This document shows positions 9,301 to 16,179 of a DNA stretch of 64,000 nucleotides, in pieces (the stretch's first letter is position 1; each line of letters opens with the position of its first letter). The notes under the pieces were generated by a model, which made no database searches, was not told where the DNA came from, and saw nothing but the letters and a program-made list of their open reading frames with translations. Source of the DNA: Pseudomonas sp. (GTDB lineage Bacteria > Pseudomonadota > Gammaproteobacteria > Pseudomonadales > Pseudomonadaceae); contig NZ_JAGIBG010000006.1 in NCBI RefSeq assembly GCF_017744435.1, positions 62,001-126,000 of the forward strand, written 5' to 3'. A program made the position numbers and the translations under genes.

Positions 9301-9440
9301 CGCTGGGCATTGCGGTGGTCGGCGGGTTGCTGGTGAGCCAGGCGCTGACGCTGTTCACCACCCCGGTCATATACTTGGCCCTGGAGCGCCTGTTCCACCG
9401 CCGCCAGGCCGCCCGTGCGGCGGCGCCAAGTGCCAGCTAG
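6348..9440 (+). CDS. RND multidrug efflux permease (HAE-1 type)
   Basis: This 1030-residue RND pump has the usual length and layout: TM1 near residues 12-30, a large periplasmic loop, TM2-6, a second loop and TM7-12. TM4 carries the proton-relay aspartates in GFVVDDAIVVVENI, and TM10-11 contains GIVKKNGILLIDFA. The sequence resembles the MdtB/MdtC branch that extrudes drugs, bile salts or similar amphiphiles by proton antiport. There is only one pump gene, not an MdtB-MdtC pair, and no outer-membrane channel gene, so a TolC-like partner must be supplied elsewhere. It is co-transcribed with the adaptor and followed 9 nt later by a two-component pair of the metal-responsive type. The substrate class is therefore uncertain. 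Confidence 0.93.
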   Translation: MNTRNGVSAWCIDHPIATLLLTFALVLLGAIAFPRLPVAPLPEADFPTIQVTTQLPGASPETMASSVATPLEVQFSAIPGMTQMTSSSALGSTTLILQFTLDKNIDTAAQEVQAAINTATARLPQDLPNPPTWRKVNPADSPVLVLTVSSAQMPGNDLSDYAETLLARQLSQIEGVGLINITGQLRPAIRVQAQPEKLAAIGLTLADVRQAIQQTSLNLAKGALYGEHSVSTIAANDQLFHPEDYAQLIVSYRNGAPVHLKDVAKVINGAENAYVKAWSGDQPGLNLVVFRQPGANIVDTVDRVLAALPKLQEMLPASIEVSVLQDRTQTIRASLHEVELTLMIAVALVIGVMALFLRQWSATMVVSSVLGVSLIASCALMYVLGFSLNNLTLVAIVISVGFVVDDAIVVVENIHRHLEAGDDSRTAALKGAGEIGFTVVSISFSLIAAFIPLLFMGGVVGRLFKEFALTATSTILISVMVSLTLAPTLCALFMRRPPGEQHGGFGERLVKWYEKGLNRALAHQRLTLGVFGVTLALAVVGYVGIPKGFFPLQDTGFILGTTEAAADVSYPSMVEKHLALAKIIGEDPAVQAYSHSVGVTGSNQTIANGRFWIALKPRGERDVSASELIDRLRPKLAQVPGIVLYMRAGQDINLSSGPSRTQYQYVLKSNDGVALNLWTQRLTDRLRENPVFRDLSNDLQLGASVTRIDIDRQAAARFGLTTTDVDQALYDAFGQRQISEFQTETNQYKVILELDAKQRGKAESLNFFYLRSPLTNEMVPLSALAHVAPPSTGPLSISHDGLFPAANLSFNLAPGVALGDAVKILERTQRELGMPDSISGNFQGAAQAFQSSLSSQPWLILAALVAVYIILGVLYESFVHPLTIISTLPSAGLGALILLWAMGQDFSIMGLIGVVLLIGIVKKNGILLIDFALEAQRHHGMTPEQAIHQACLTRFRPIIMTTLAALLGAVPLMFGFGAGAELRQPLGIAVVGGLLVSQALTLFTTPVIYLALERLFHRRQAARAAAPSAS

Positions 9441-9449
9441 GACAAGACC

Positions 9450-10124
9450 ATGCGTGTGCTGATCATCGAAGACGAAGAAAAAACTGCCGACTACCTGCAT
9501 CGCGGCCTGACCGAGCAGGGCTTCACCGTCGACCTTGCACGGGACGGCATCGATGGCCTGCACCTGGCCCTGGAGGCCGACTACGCGGTGATCGTGCTCG
9601 ATGTGATGCTGCCGGGCCTGGACGGCTACGGCGTGCTGCGCGCACTGCGCGCGCGCAAGCAGACGCCGGTGATCATGCTCACCGCCCGCGAGCGCGTCGA
9701 AGACCGCATCCATGGCCTGCGCGAAGGCGCCGACGATTACCTGGGCAAGCCGTTCTCGTTCCTTGAACTGGTCGCCCGGCTGCAGGCCCTGACCCGCCGC
9801 AGCAGCACCCACGAGCCGTTGCAGATCCAGGTCGGCGACCTGTGGATCGACCTGATGGCGCGCAAGGCCAGCCGCGCCGGCCAGCGCCTGGAGCTGACCG
9901 CCAAGGAATTCTCGCTGCTCAGCGTGCTGGCCCGGCGCCAGGGCGAAATCCTCTCCAAGACCGCCATCGCCGAGCTGGTCTGGGACATCAACTTCGACAG
10001 CGACGCCAATGTCGTCGAAGTGGCCATCAAGCGCCTGCGTGCCAAGCTCGACGGGCCGTTCGACAACAAGCTGCTGCACACCATCCGAGGCATGGGCTAT
10101 GTCCTGGAAAACCGCGCCGCTTAA
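9450..10124 (+). CDS. OmpR-family response regulator (CopR/CusR-like)
   Basis: This 224-residue response regulator has a receiver domain (IIEDEEK acidic pocket, phosphoacceptor Asp51 in VLDVMLPGLDG, switch Thr in IMLTAR, Lys in LGKPFSF). It is followed by a winged-helix DNA-binding domain (LTAKEFSLLSVLARRQGEI, then RLRAKLDGPFDNKLLHTIRGMGYVL). It is closest in style to the CopR/SilR/CzcR group. It sits in the RND operon 9 nt after the pump, and its kinase gene starts inside its 3' end. The CTGTCA direct repeats before the operon are a plausible binding site for it, which would give autoregulation of the pump. Confidence 0.92.
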   Translation: MRVLIIEDEEKTADYLHRGLTEQGFTVDLARDGIDGLHLALEADYAVIVLDVMLPGLDGYGVLRALRARKQTPVIMLTARERVEDRIHGLREGADDYLGKPFSFLELVARLQALTRRSSTHEPLQIQVGDLWIDLMARKASRAGQRLELTAKEFSLLSVLARRQGEILSKTAIAELVWDINFDSDANVVEVAIKRLRAKLDGPFDNKLLHTIRGMGYVLENRAA

Positions 10125-11481
10125 CTCCATCGCCCTGCGCCTGTCGGCACTGTTCATCCTGGTGGCGCTGGGGGTGTTCGTGCTGATCGGTTCGGCGCTG
10201 TACCGCCAGGTCGACCGCAGCCTCGACCTGCTGCCGGCGGCCGAGCTGGATGCGCGTTTCAGCGTGCTGGAGTCCACCCTCAACCGCTTCGGCACGCCCG
10301 AGCACTGGGCCAAGATCAACAACAAGCTCAACCTGCTCAGCGAAGAAGACAAGCGCATCCGCTTCTGGGTGGTCAGCAGCAACCCGGCCTACGAGTATGG
10401 CCAGCCCAGCGAGCTGGTCCGCGCCTTCGCCGAGGGCCCGCAGGGCATGCGCGACCTGCGCCTGCCCGACCGGACGTACCCTTACAAGGTACTGGTCAGC
10501 GAAATGCCCGCCTTGGGCGAACGCCCGCCGCTGCGTTTTCTGATCGGCATCGACACGGAAACCTTCTGGCAAGCCCAGCACAGCCTGCTGGTAGCCATTG
10601 TCGGCCTGGCCGTGCTCGGCGTGCTGCTGGCTTCGGTGCTGGGTTACTGGGTGGCACGCATCGGCCTGCGGCCGCTGCTGGCACTGTCCGTCGAGGCCCA
10701 AGCCCTGGCACCGCCGCGCCTGGATGGCCGCTTGCAGACGCAGAACCTGGCACCCGAACTGGCGCAGTTCGCCGGTGCCTTCAATGCCGCGCTGGACCGG
10801 GTCAGCCAGGCCTATTCGCGGCTCGAAGCCTTCAACGCCGATGTCGCCCACGAACTGCGCTCGCCGCTGACCAACCTGATCGGCCAGACCCAGGTCGCCC
10901 TCACCCGCGGGCGCAGCGCCGAGCATTACTTCGAGGTGCTGCAATCGAACCTGGAAGAGCTGGAGCGCCTGCGCAGCATCATCAACGACATGCTGTTCCT
11001 CGCCAGCGCCGACCAGGGCAGCAAGGCCACCGCCCTGACCCAGGCGTCGCTGGCCGAGGAAGTGGCCACCACCCTCGATTACCTCGACTACATCCTCGAA
11101 GACGCCCAGGTCAGTGTCAGCGTCAGCGGCGACGCCCAGGCGCCCATCGAAAAGGCCCAGCTGCGCCGGGCGTTGATCAACCTGCTGAACAACGCCGTGC
11201 AGCATACGGCGCCGCACCAGGTGATTCGCGTGCATATCGAGGCAGGGCCGGAACAGGTCTGCATCGCCGTGAGCAACCCGGGGCCGGCCATCGACGATGC
11301 GCACCTGCCCTTGCTGTTCGAGCGGTTTTACCGGGTGGATGCGGCGCGCAGCAACAGTGGCGGTGGCAACCATGGGCTGGGCCTGGCGATCGTCAAGGCG
11401 ATCGCGTTGATGCATGGCGGGGAGGTTTTTGTGCGCAGCGCGGCCGGCGCCAACACTTTTGGCATTCGTTTACCTATCTAG
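10099..11481 (+). CDS. Membrane sensor histidine kinase (CusS-like)
   Basis: This 460-residue kinase has two membrane segments (about residues 12-33 and 163-185) flanking a periplasmic sensor of about 130 residues, then HAMP. The H-box has His251 in NADVAHELRSPLTNL. The N-box is LINLLNNAVQHT and the G-box GGGNHGLGLAIVK. It should phosphorylate the adjacent response regulator. The ATG at 10099 overlaps the regulator gene by 26 nt, which implies coupling. The periplasmic domain shows no conspicuous His or Met cluster, so copper or silver sensing cannot be assumed from family resemblance alone. Confidence 0.9.
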   Translation: MSWKTAPLNSIALRLSALFILVALGVFVLIGSALYRQVDRSLDLLPAAELDARFSVLESTLNRFGTPEHWAKINNKLNLLSEEDKRIRFWVVSSNPAYEYGQPSELVRAFAEGPQGMRDLRLPDRTYPYKVLVSEMPALGERPPLRFLIGIDTETFWQAQHSLLVAIVGLAVLGVLLASVLGYWVARIGLRPLLALSVEAQALAPPRLDGRLQTQNLAPELAQFAGAFNAALDRVSQAYSRLEAFNADVAHELRSPLTNLIGQTQVALTRGRSAEHYFEVLQSNLEELERLRSIINDMLFLASADQGSKATALTQASLAEEVATTLDYLDYILEDAQVSVSVSGDAQAPIEKAQLRRALINLLNNAVQHTAPHQVIRVHIEAGPEQVCIAVSNPGPAIDDAHLPLLFERFYRVDAARSNSGGGNHGLGLAIVKAIALMHGGEVFVRSAAGANTFGIRLPI

Positions 11482-11496
11482 AAGCCAGTCTAGGAC

Positions 11497-11585
11497 CCTG
11501 TGGGAGCGGGCGTGCCCGCGAAGCAGGCGACACGGTGTATGGCACCGGCTTCGCCGGTGTTCGCGGGCACGCCCGCTCCCACAGG
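11497..11585. repeat. REP inverted pair (R3)
   Basis: Two REP arms (CCTGTGGGAGCGGGCGTGCC and its complement) face each other around a short spacer that itself holds an ACCGGC-TTC-GCCGGT hairpin. It stands right after the kinase gene, so it may end the RND operon transcript. Confidence 0.88.
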
Positions 11586-11781
11586 AAATTGCACAAGCCC
11601 GCAATACACGAGCAAGCCCTCTAGCCTGCTGGTTTGCGGCCAAGGTCCAATTGCCTTTCCAGCGATCATTACTTTTTGCGCAACAGTGCTTATCGCCAAT
11701 GACGCTGTTTCCGCAGCACTTTAAGGACTAACTTTACCCCCGTCCTCATAGCACTTGCCCCGCAAGAAGGTAGTTTTAAAC
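11586..11781 (+). other. Intergenic stretch before the small exported protein gene
   Basis: About 200 nt without an ORF I can support. It is AT-richer than its surroundings and presumably holds the promoter of the 73-residue exported protein. I see no repeat or hairpin of note. Confidence 0.4.
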
Positions 11782-12003
11782 ATGTCCAACAGTATGGGTA
11801 TTGCCAGCGTTTTCGTTCTGTCGTCCCTGTTGTTGTCGCCCCTGGCCATGGCCGAAGAATCCCCGGCTTTCGTTGCTCGCACTGCAGAACTTGCCGCGGT
11901 TCACCAAGACTCCCGCGAAGCCCTTGCACACAAGGCCGACGCCGGCAAAGACGCAGAACAGACAGCTTCCAAAGTTTCCAGCGACGCCAATGCCGATAGC
12001 TGA
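11782..12003 (+). CDS. Small exported protein of unknown function
   Basis: This 73-residue protein has a strong signal peptide (GIASVFVLSSLLLSPLAMA, cleavage expected before EESPAF). The mature part of about 48 residues is highly charged and rich in Ala, Lys, Asp and Glu, with no cysteine. The ATG at 11782 follows AAGAAGG. A clear rho-independent terminator 75 nt beyond the stop makes this a free-standing transcription unit. I do not recognise the family. The composition suggests a small periplasmic, possibly disordered, protein. Confidence 0.7.
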   Translation: MSNSMGIASVFVLSSLLLSPLAMAEESPAFVARTAELAAVHQDSREALAHKADAGKDAEQTASKVSSDANADS

Positions 12004-12078
12004 TCGCGCGTTGCACCCGCTCTCGTTTTCCCTTGGCTACGCAATGGGCACCGTTGGTGCCGATATGTTAGCCTTTTA

Positions 12079-12106
12079 AAGCCGCTGCCGATCAGCGGCT
12101 TTTTTT
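12079..12106 (+). terminator. Rho-independent terminator
   Basis: Stem AAGCCGCTG / CAGCGGCTT with a CCGAT loop, followed directly by a T-run. Confidence 0.85.
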
Positions 12107-12209
12107 ATGTGCTCTAACTTTCAGCCCCGCTGTAACGTACCCCCTATAAAAAGACGCACATTCAAAAAACAAAAACTGCCTCACCGCCAGACCAAAGGAG
12201 CTTGTACCG

Positions 12210-13544
12210 GTGCCTTCCGCGTTTCGTTTTACCCCGCTGTTCATTGCGTTGACTGCAACGATCCCTTTCGCCGCCCAGGCAGATGAAGACAAGGCTGATG
12301 GATTCATCGAAGGTTCGTCCTTCAACCTGCATTTCCGTAATGCCTACTTCAACCGCGACAACCACAACGCCGGCGTGCGCGACACCCGCGAGTGGGGCCA
12401 GGGCGCGGTCGCACGATTCGAATCAGGCTACACCCCGGGCATGGTCGGCTTTGGCCTCGATGCCCATGCCATGCTGGGCCTGAAGCTCGACGGCGGTGGC
12501 GGCCATGCTGGCACCAGCATCCTGCCCGAGCACATCAAGGACAACGGTGAACTGGGCGCAGCCCCGCACTCGTTCTCCACGGCCGGTGCAGCGGTCAAGC
12601 TCAAGGCCTTCGACACCGAGTTGAAAGCCGGTGACCTGTTCATCACCAACCCGGTGATCGCTGGCGGTGAAACCCGCATGCTGCCGCAGACCTTCCGCGG
12701 TGTGAGCCTGACCAACCACAGCGTCGACGGCCTGCTGCTCGAAGGCGGCCAGGTCAGCTTCACCCACCCGTACAACCAGAGCGGCCACCGTCGTATCGAC
12801 ACCTACTACGGCACCCTGGACGAACACGACAAGAGCAAGCACCTGAACTGGGCGGGCGCGTCTTGGAGCGGCACCGAGAACATCACCACCAACCTGTACG
12901 CGGCCGAGCTGAAGGACATCTGGAACCAGTACTACGCTGACTTCGACTACACCTACGTGGTCAACGACCTGGTCAGCCTCAACCCGGGCGTGCACTTCTA
13001 TCACACCCAGGACACCGGCCAGGCGCTGCTGGGCAAGATCGACAACAACACCTACAGCCTGCACTTCACGGTCAATGCCGGCTACCACAGCGTCACCGCC
13101 GCCTACCAGCGGGTCAACGGCAACACGCCGTTCGACTACATCAACCTGGGCGACAGCGTGTACCTGGACAACTCGCGCATGTACTCGGACTTCAACGCCC
13201 CGAACGAGCGTTCGTGGAAGCTGCAGTACGACTACAACTTCGCCGGTATCGGCATCCCCGGCCTGAGCACGTCGCTGTCGTACTCGCGCGGTGAGGCGGA
13301 CCTGACCAAGGCCACCCAGGACACCAGCCACTACGACTACTACCGCGCCGATGGCAAGAACGCCATGCACTGGGAGCGGGACCTGGACGTGAAGTATGTG
13401 TTCCAGGAGGGTGACCTGAAGGATCTGGCGGTGCAGCTGCGCTATGCCACCCACCGTGGCAGCCAGGGTTATGCCTCGATCGACAGCAACAGCGACAACG
13501 ATGAAGTGCGGGTGATCGTCGATTACCCACTGAACATCTTCTGA
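12210..13544 (+). CDS. OprD-family outer-membrane porin
   Basis: This 444-residue outer-membrane beta-barrel has a signal peptide ([16 protein letters not shown]) and the OprD hallmark [20 protein letters not shown] at the mature N-terminus. The remainder is repeated amphipathic strands rich in aromatic residues, and it ends in a short strand with terminal Phe (VDYPLNIF). OprD proteins form 18-stranded channels for amino acids, carboxylates or aromatic acids. The substrate here is unknown. The start is a GTG at 12210 with AAAGGAG 9 nt upstream, a good site. There is no co-transcribed transporter, and a 30-nt palindrome follows the gene. Confidence 0.9.
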   Translation: MPSAFRFTPLFIALTATIPFAAQADEDKADGFIEGSSFNLHFRNAYFNRDNHNAGVRDTREWGQGAVARFESGYTPGMVGFGLDAHAMLGLKLDGGGGHAGTSILPEHIKDNGELGAAPHSFSTAGAAVKLKAFDTELKAGDLFITNPVIAGGETRMLPQTFRGVSLTNHSVDGLLLEGGQVSFTHPYNQSGHRRIDTYYGTLDEHDKSKHLNWAGASWSGTENITTNLYAAELKDIWNQYYADFDYTYVVNDLVSLNPGVHFYHTQDTGQALLGKIDNNTYSLHFTVNAGYHSVTAAYQRVNGNTPFDYINLGDSVYLDNSRMYSDFNAPNERSWKLQYDYNFAGIGIPGLSTSLSYSRGEADLTKATQDTSHYDYYRADGKNAMHWERDLDVKYVFQEGDLKDLAVQLRYATHRGSQGYASIDSNSDNDEVRVIVDYPLNIF

Positions 13545-13547
13545 TCC

Positions 13548-13577
13548 CTGTGGGAGCGGGCATGCCCGCTCCCACAG
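13548..13577. repeat. Single REP palindrome (R4)
   Basis: A perfect 30-nt palindrome with arms CTGTGGGAGCGGGCA and TGCCCGCTCCCACAG, 3 nt after the porin stop. It could serve as a transcript-stabilising hairpin. Confidence 0.85.
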
Positions 13578-13601
13578 TAAAACTCACTGCAACACGATTC
13601 C

Positions 13602-13622
13602 GTCGGACAAATGTTGTCCGAC
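13602..13622. promoter_or_regulatory. Palindromic operator candidate before the diguanylate cyclase
   Basis: Perfect inverted repeat: GTCGGACAA, three bases, TTGTCCGAC. Its right half continues into TTGTCCGACAA, itself an imperfect palindrome of the GntR/FadR style. It includes the most upstream in-frame ATG (13611), which suggests translation starts further downstream and the site is a repressor or activator target. The regulator is unknown. Confidence 0.5.
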
Positions 13623-13640
13623 AATCCGCACTTCCCTAGA

Positions 13641-15179
13641 ATGTCGCCCGCCGCAAATGGCCCTGCCTCAGCAGTAGCGCGCATGCCCACTCGATCACCG
13701 CGTTTCGCACTCTACAGGTCGCACCCCGAGCTGATCCTCAACCTGGGCAGTTGCCTTGCCGTGCTCGCCATCGTGGCCATCGTCGGCTACTTGCTGGCTC
13801 GCGAGCGCGATAACGTCGAGCAATCGGCCATGCGTTCCTCCAGCAACATCGTGCAGTTGATCGAAAGCGACATCCTGCGCAACGTCGAACTCTACGATCA
13901 GTCCCTGCGCGGCCTGATCTGGGCCGTGCGCCACCCGGAGCTACTGAAGGTTGCTCCCGAATTGCGCCAGCAGATCCTGTTCAATCAGACCTTCGCCGCC
14001 CCAGTGCGAGGTGACATCCTCTGGCTGAATGCCAAGGGCGATGTGGTAGGTGACTCGATCAGCATCGAACCACGCCAGGCCAACTTCGCCGACACACCGG
14101 CCTTCCTGGCTCATCGCGACCACCCGGACCTTGGCTTGTTCATCAGCCCACCCTTCAAGGCAAGGCTGGGCGACCTCGACTGGTGCATCAGTTTCAGCCG
14201 GCGCATCTCTGCAGCTGACGGCTCCTTTGCGGGGCTGGCCGCAGGCGCGTTGCGCCTGTCCTACTTCAATCAGCTGTTCCAACGCCTGGACATCGGTGAC
14301 GAGAGCAGCATCAACCTGCTCAATACCGACGGCCAGTTGCTCGCCCGCCAGCCAACCCGGGACAAGGATCCGCTGATCGGCACCAACTTCGGCGACCGGC
14401 CCAACTTCAAGCGAATTCTGAGCGAACGCAGCGGCAGCTTCACCGCCAGGTCCAGCGTGAACGGCACCCAGCGCATCTATACCTTTGCCCGGGTGGCCGA
14501 CCTTCCCTTGATCGTGCTGGTGGTGCATTCGGCCGAGGAAGTCTTCCAGTCGTGGCGACGTACCGCCATTGTCGTCAGCGTCGCAACGGGCGTGCTGTGT
14601 ATCGGCATTCTCTGGCTGACGTTGCTGCTGGGCCGCGAACTGCGCCGCCGCCACGAAGCCGAACGAGGCCTGGCAACACTCGCCGCCACCGACAGCCTGA
14701 CCGGCTTGGCCAACCGCCGCCGGCTGGACCAGGTACTACGCCAGGAATGGTCGCGCGCGCAGCGCAACCGCAAGCCGTTGGCGGTACTGATGGTGGATGT
14801 GGATCATTTCCGGGCATTCAACCAGCGCCATGGCCATGCAGGGGGTGACCATGCATTGCGTGAGGTCGCCAGCACACTGCAGCTGTGTATCCGTCGCCCG
14901 GCAGACCTGGCCGCGCGCTACGGTGGCGAAGAATTTCAGGTGATCTTGCCGGAGACCGAACTGGCCGGCGCGCTGCTGCTGGCCGAGCGCGTTCGCGCCC
15001 AGGTCGAGGCGCTGGCACCGTTTGCCGATGATGCGCACTCGGTGACAGTGAGCATCGGCGTCGGGGTCTATATCCCCGGCACCCAGCAAGATCTCACACA
15101 AGTGCTGGGTGCCGCGGACGAAGCGCTCTACCGGGCCAAGGCCAATGGCCGCAACCGGGTCGAGGGGCCGCTGGACTAG
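13641..15179 (+). CDS. Membrane diguanylate cyclase with periplasmic sensor domain
   Basis: This protein of about 512 residues has a membrane segment (LGSCLAVLAIVAIVGYLLA), a periplasmic double-Cache/PDC-like sensor of about 250 residues, a second membrane segment (TAIVVSVATGVLCIGILWLT) and a C-terminal GGDEF domain. The active-site loop reads YGGEEF, a functional variant of GGDEF, with TDSLTGLANRRRLD earlier. It should make c-di-GMP from two GTP. No EAL domain is present. Start choice is uncertain: ATG codons at 13611, 13641 and 13683 are in frame. I prefer 13641 because 13611 lies inside a palindromic site. The stop overlaps the stop of the convergent DUF2383 gene in a shared CTAG. Confidence 0.88.
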   Translation: MSPAANGPASAVARMPTRSPRFALYRSHPELILNLGSCLAVLAIVAIVGYLLARERDNVEQSAMRSSSNIVQLIESDILRNVELYDQSLRGLIWAVRHPELLKVAPELRQQILFNQTFAAPVRGDILWLNAKGDVVGDSISIEPRQANFADTPAFLAHRDHPDLGLFISPPFKARLGDLDWCISFSRRISAADGSFAGLAAGALRLSYFNQLFQRLDIGDESSINLLNTDGQLLARQPTRDKDPLIGTNFGDRPNFKRILSERSGSFTARSSVNGTQRIYTFARVADLPLIVLVVHSAEEVFQSWRRTAIVVSVATGVLCIGILWLTLLLGRELRRRHEAERGLATLAATDSLTGLANRRRLDQVLRQEWSRAQRNRKPLAVLMVDVDHFRAFNQRHGHAGGDHALREVASTLQLCIRRPADLAARYGGEEFQVILPETELAGALLLAERVRAQVEALAPFADDAHSVTVSIGVGVYIPGTQQDLTQVLGAADEALYRAKANGRNRVEGPLD

Positions 15180-15652
15180 GAACGGGCGCGGGCGGCGTTG
15201 CGCAGCGCTTTCACCTGGTCGTGGTTACGCTGCACGCCCTGCAGTTGTTTCTCTACCAGCGCATAGCTTTGATCACTGGCCATGCGGCCCAGCTTGACCA
15301 GTTTCTCACGTGCTTCCTTGTAGGCCTTGAGGGCATGGTCTTCGCCGCGCTCCACTTCATTGAGCACCGCTTCCTCATCCTTTCCGGTGACCATCGACTT
15401 CAGGTTGACCCAGCCACGGTGCAGGTCGCCGCTGATGCTGGTGGAGGTTTCCGGGTCGCCACCCAGGCGACGCACTTCACTTTGCAGCTCGGCTGCCGCA
15501 TTGGCGCATTCACCGGCGCGCTGGACGAAGAAGGCCTTCAATTCGGGGTTCTTCACATCATCGGCCGAAGCCTTGAAGCCTTTTTCGCCATCCTTGCTGT
15601 ATTCGACCAGGTCGTTAAGCACATCGATCACGTCTTTGTTGGGGTTGCTCAT
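15176..15652 (-). CDS. PA2169/DUF2383-family four-helix-bundle protein
   Basis: This 158-residue all-helical protein contains the DUF2383 pattern: VIDVLNDLVEYSKDGEKGFKA near the start and a central ERGEDHALKAYKEA. The fold is ferritin-like, and such proteins are often induced by stress or in stationary phase in Pseudomonas. The catalytic or binding role is unknown. ATG 15652 has AAGGAG 8 nt upstream. An upstream in-frame start at 15703 would precede that site and is rejected. The gene stands alone and converges on the diguanylate cyclase. Confidence 0.85.
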   Translation of the reverse strand: MSNPNKDVIDVLNDLVEYSKDGEKGFKASADDVKNPELKAFFVQRAGECANAAAELQSEVRRLGGDPETSTSISGDLHRGWVNLKSMVTGKDEEAVLNEVERGEDHALKAYKEAREKLVKLGRMASDQSYALVEKQLQGVQRNHDQVKALRNAARARS

Positions 15653-15853
15653 GGCACGAACTCCTTGGCAGGTGGTAGTCACCTGTACCGGAGCAGCCTT
15701 CATGCCAAGCCGCGGACTTAAAATAAATCCTTTTGAATCATGTAGTTAGAATATTCATCGAACAGCATGAAAACGGCGTTATGCATGATTGCCGCTTGGG
15801 TGCTCGTGCAGATTGCAGTATGGTCGGCGCTCATTCACTGCCAGGCTTCGTCG

Positions 15854-16075
15854 ATGAAACCGGAAATGCTCGAACTGCTGGTTACCCGCACCATGCCCTT
15901 TGGCAAGTACCAGGGGCGGATCATTGCCGACCTGCCGGGGGATTACCTGGCCTGGTTTGCGCGCAAGGGGTTTCCGGCGGGGGAACTGGGTGGGTTGCTG
16001 GCCTTGATGCACGAGGTCGACCATAACGGCCTGGGCGATCTGCTGGTGCCGTTGCGGCAGGAGCATCGGCGTTGA
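15854..16075 (+). CDS. DUF3820-family small protein
   Basis: This 73-residue protein has the DUF3820 core MPFGKYQGRIIADLPGDYLAWF, a motif shared with nuclease- and helicase-associated small proteins. The function is unknown. The frame extends upstream to 15767 with a hydrophobic-looking stretch. Family members normally begin a few residues before the MPFGKY motif, so the ATG at 15854 is preferred. No strong ribosome site is visible for either start. The protein is cytoplasmic with no signal peptide. Confidence 0.75.
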   Translation: MKPEMLELLVTRTMPFGKYQGRIIADLPGDYLAWFARKGFPAGELGGLLALMHEVDHNGLGDLLVPLRQEHRR

Positions 16076-16081
16076 CCTGTA

Positions 16082-16161
16082 CCGGCCTCTTCGCGGCTAA
16101 AGCCGCTCCCACAGGTACATCGCTATTCCTGTGGGAGCGGCTTTAGCCGCGAAAGGGCCGG
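16082..16161. repeat. REP inverted pair (R5)
   Basis: Near-perfect inverted repeat of two 34-nt arms (starting CCGGCCTCTTCGCGGCTAAA) around a 12-nt spacer, between the convergent DUF3820 and fruA genes. It probably ends the fru operon message. Confidence 0.88.
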
Positions 16162-16179
16162 CAATGCCAACAGAAGGCT

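Noticed and set aside
7311..10382. A 1023-codon open frame on the minus strand opposite the RND pump and regulator
   Set aside because: Antisense shadow of real genes with composition typical of GC-rich shadow frames and no motif.
15767..15853. A hydrophobic N-terminal extension of the DUF3820 protein that looks like a signal peptide
   Set aside because: DUF3820 proteins are small cytoplasmic proteins starting near the MPFGKY motif, and the extension has no ribosome site.
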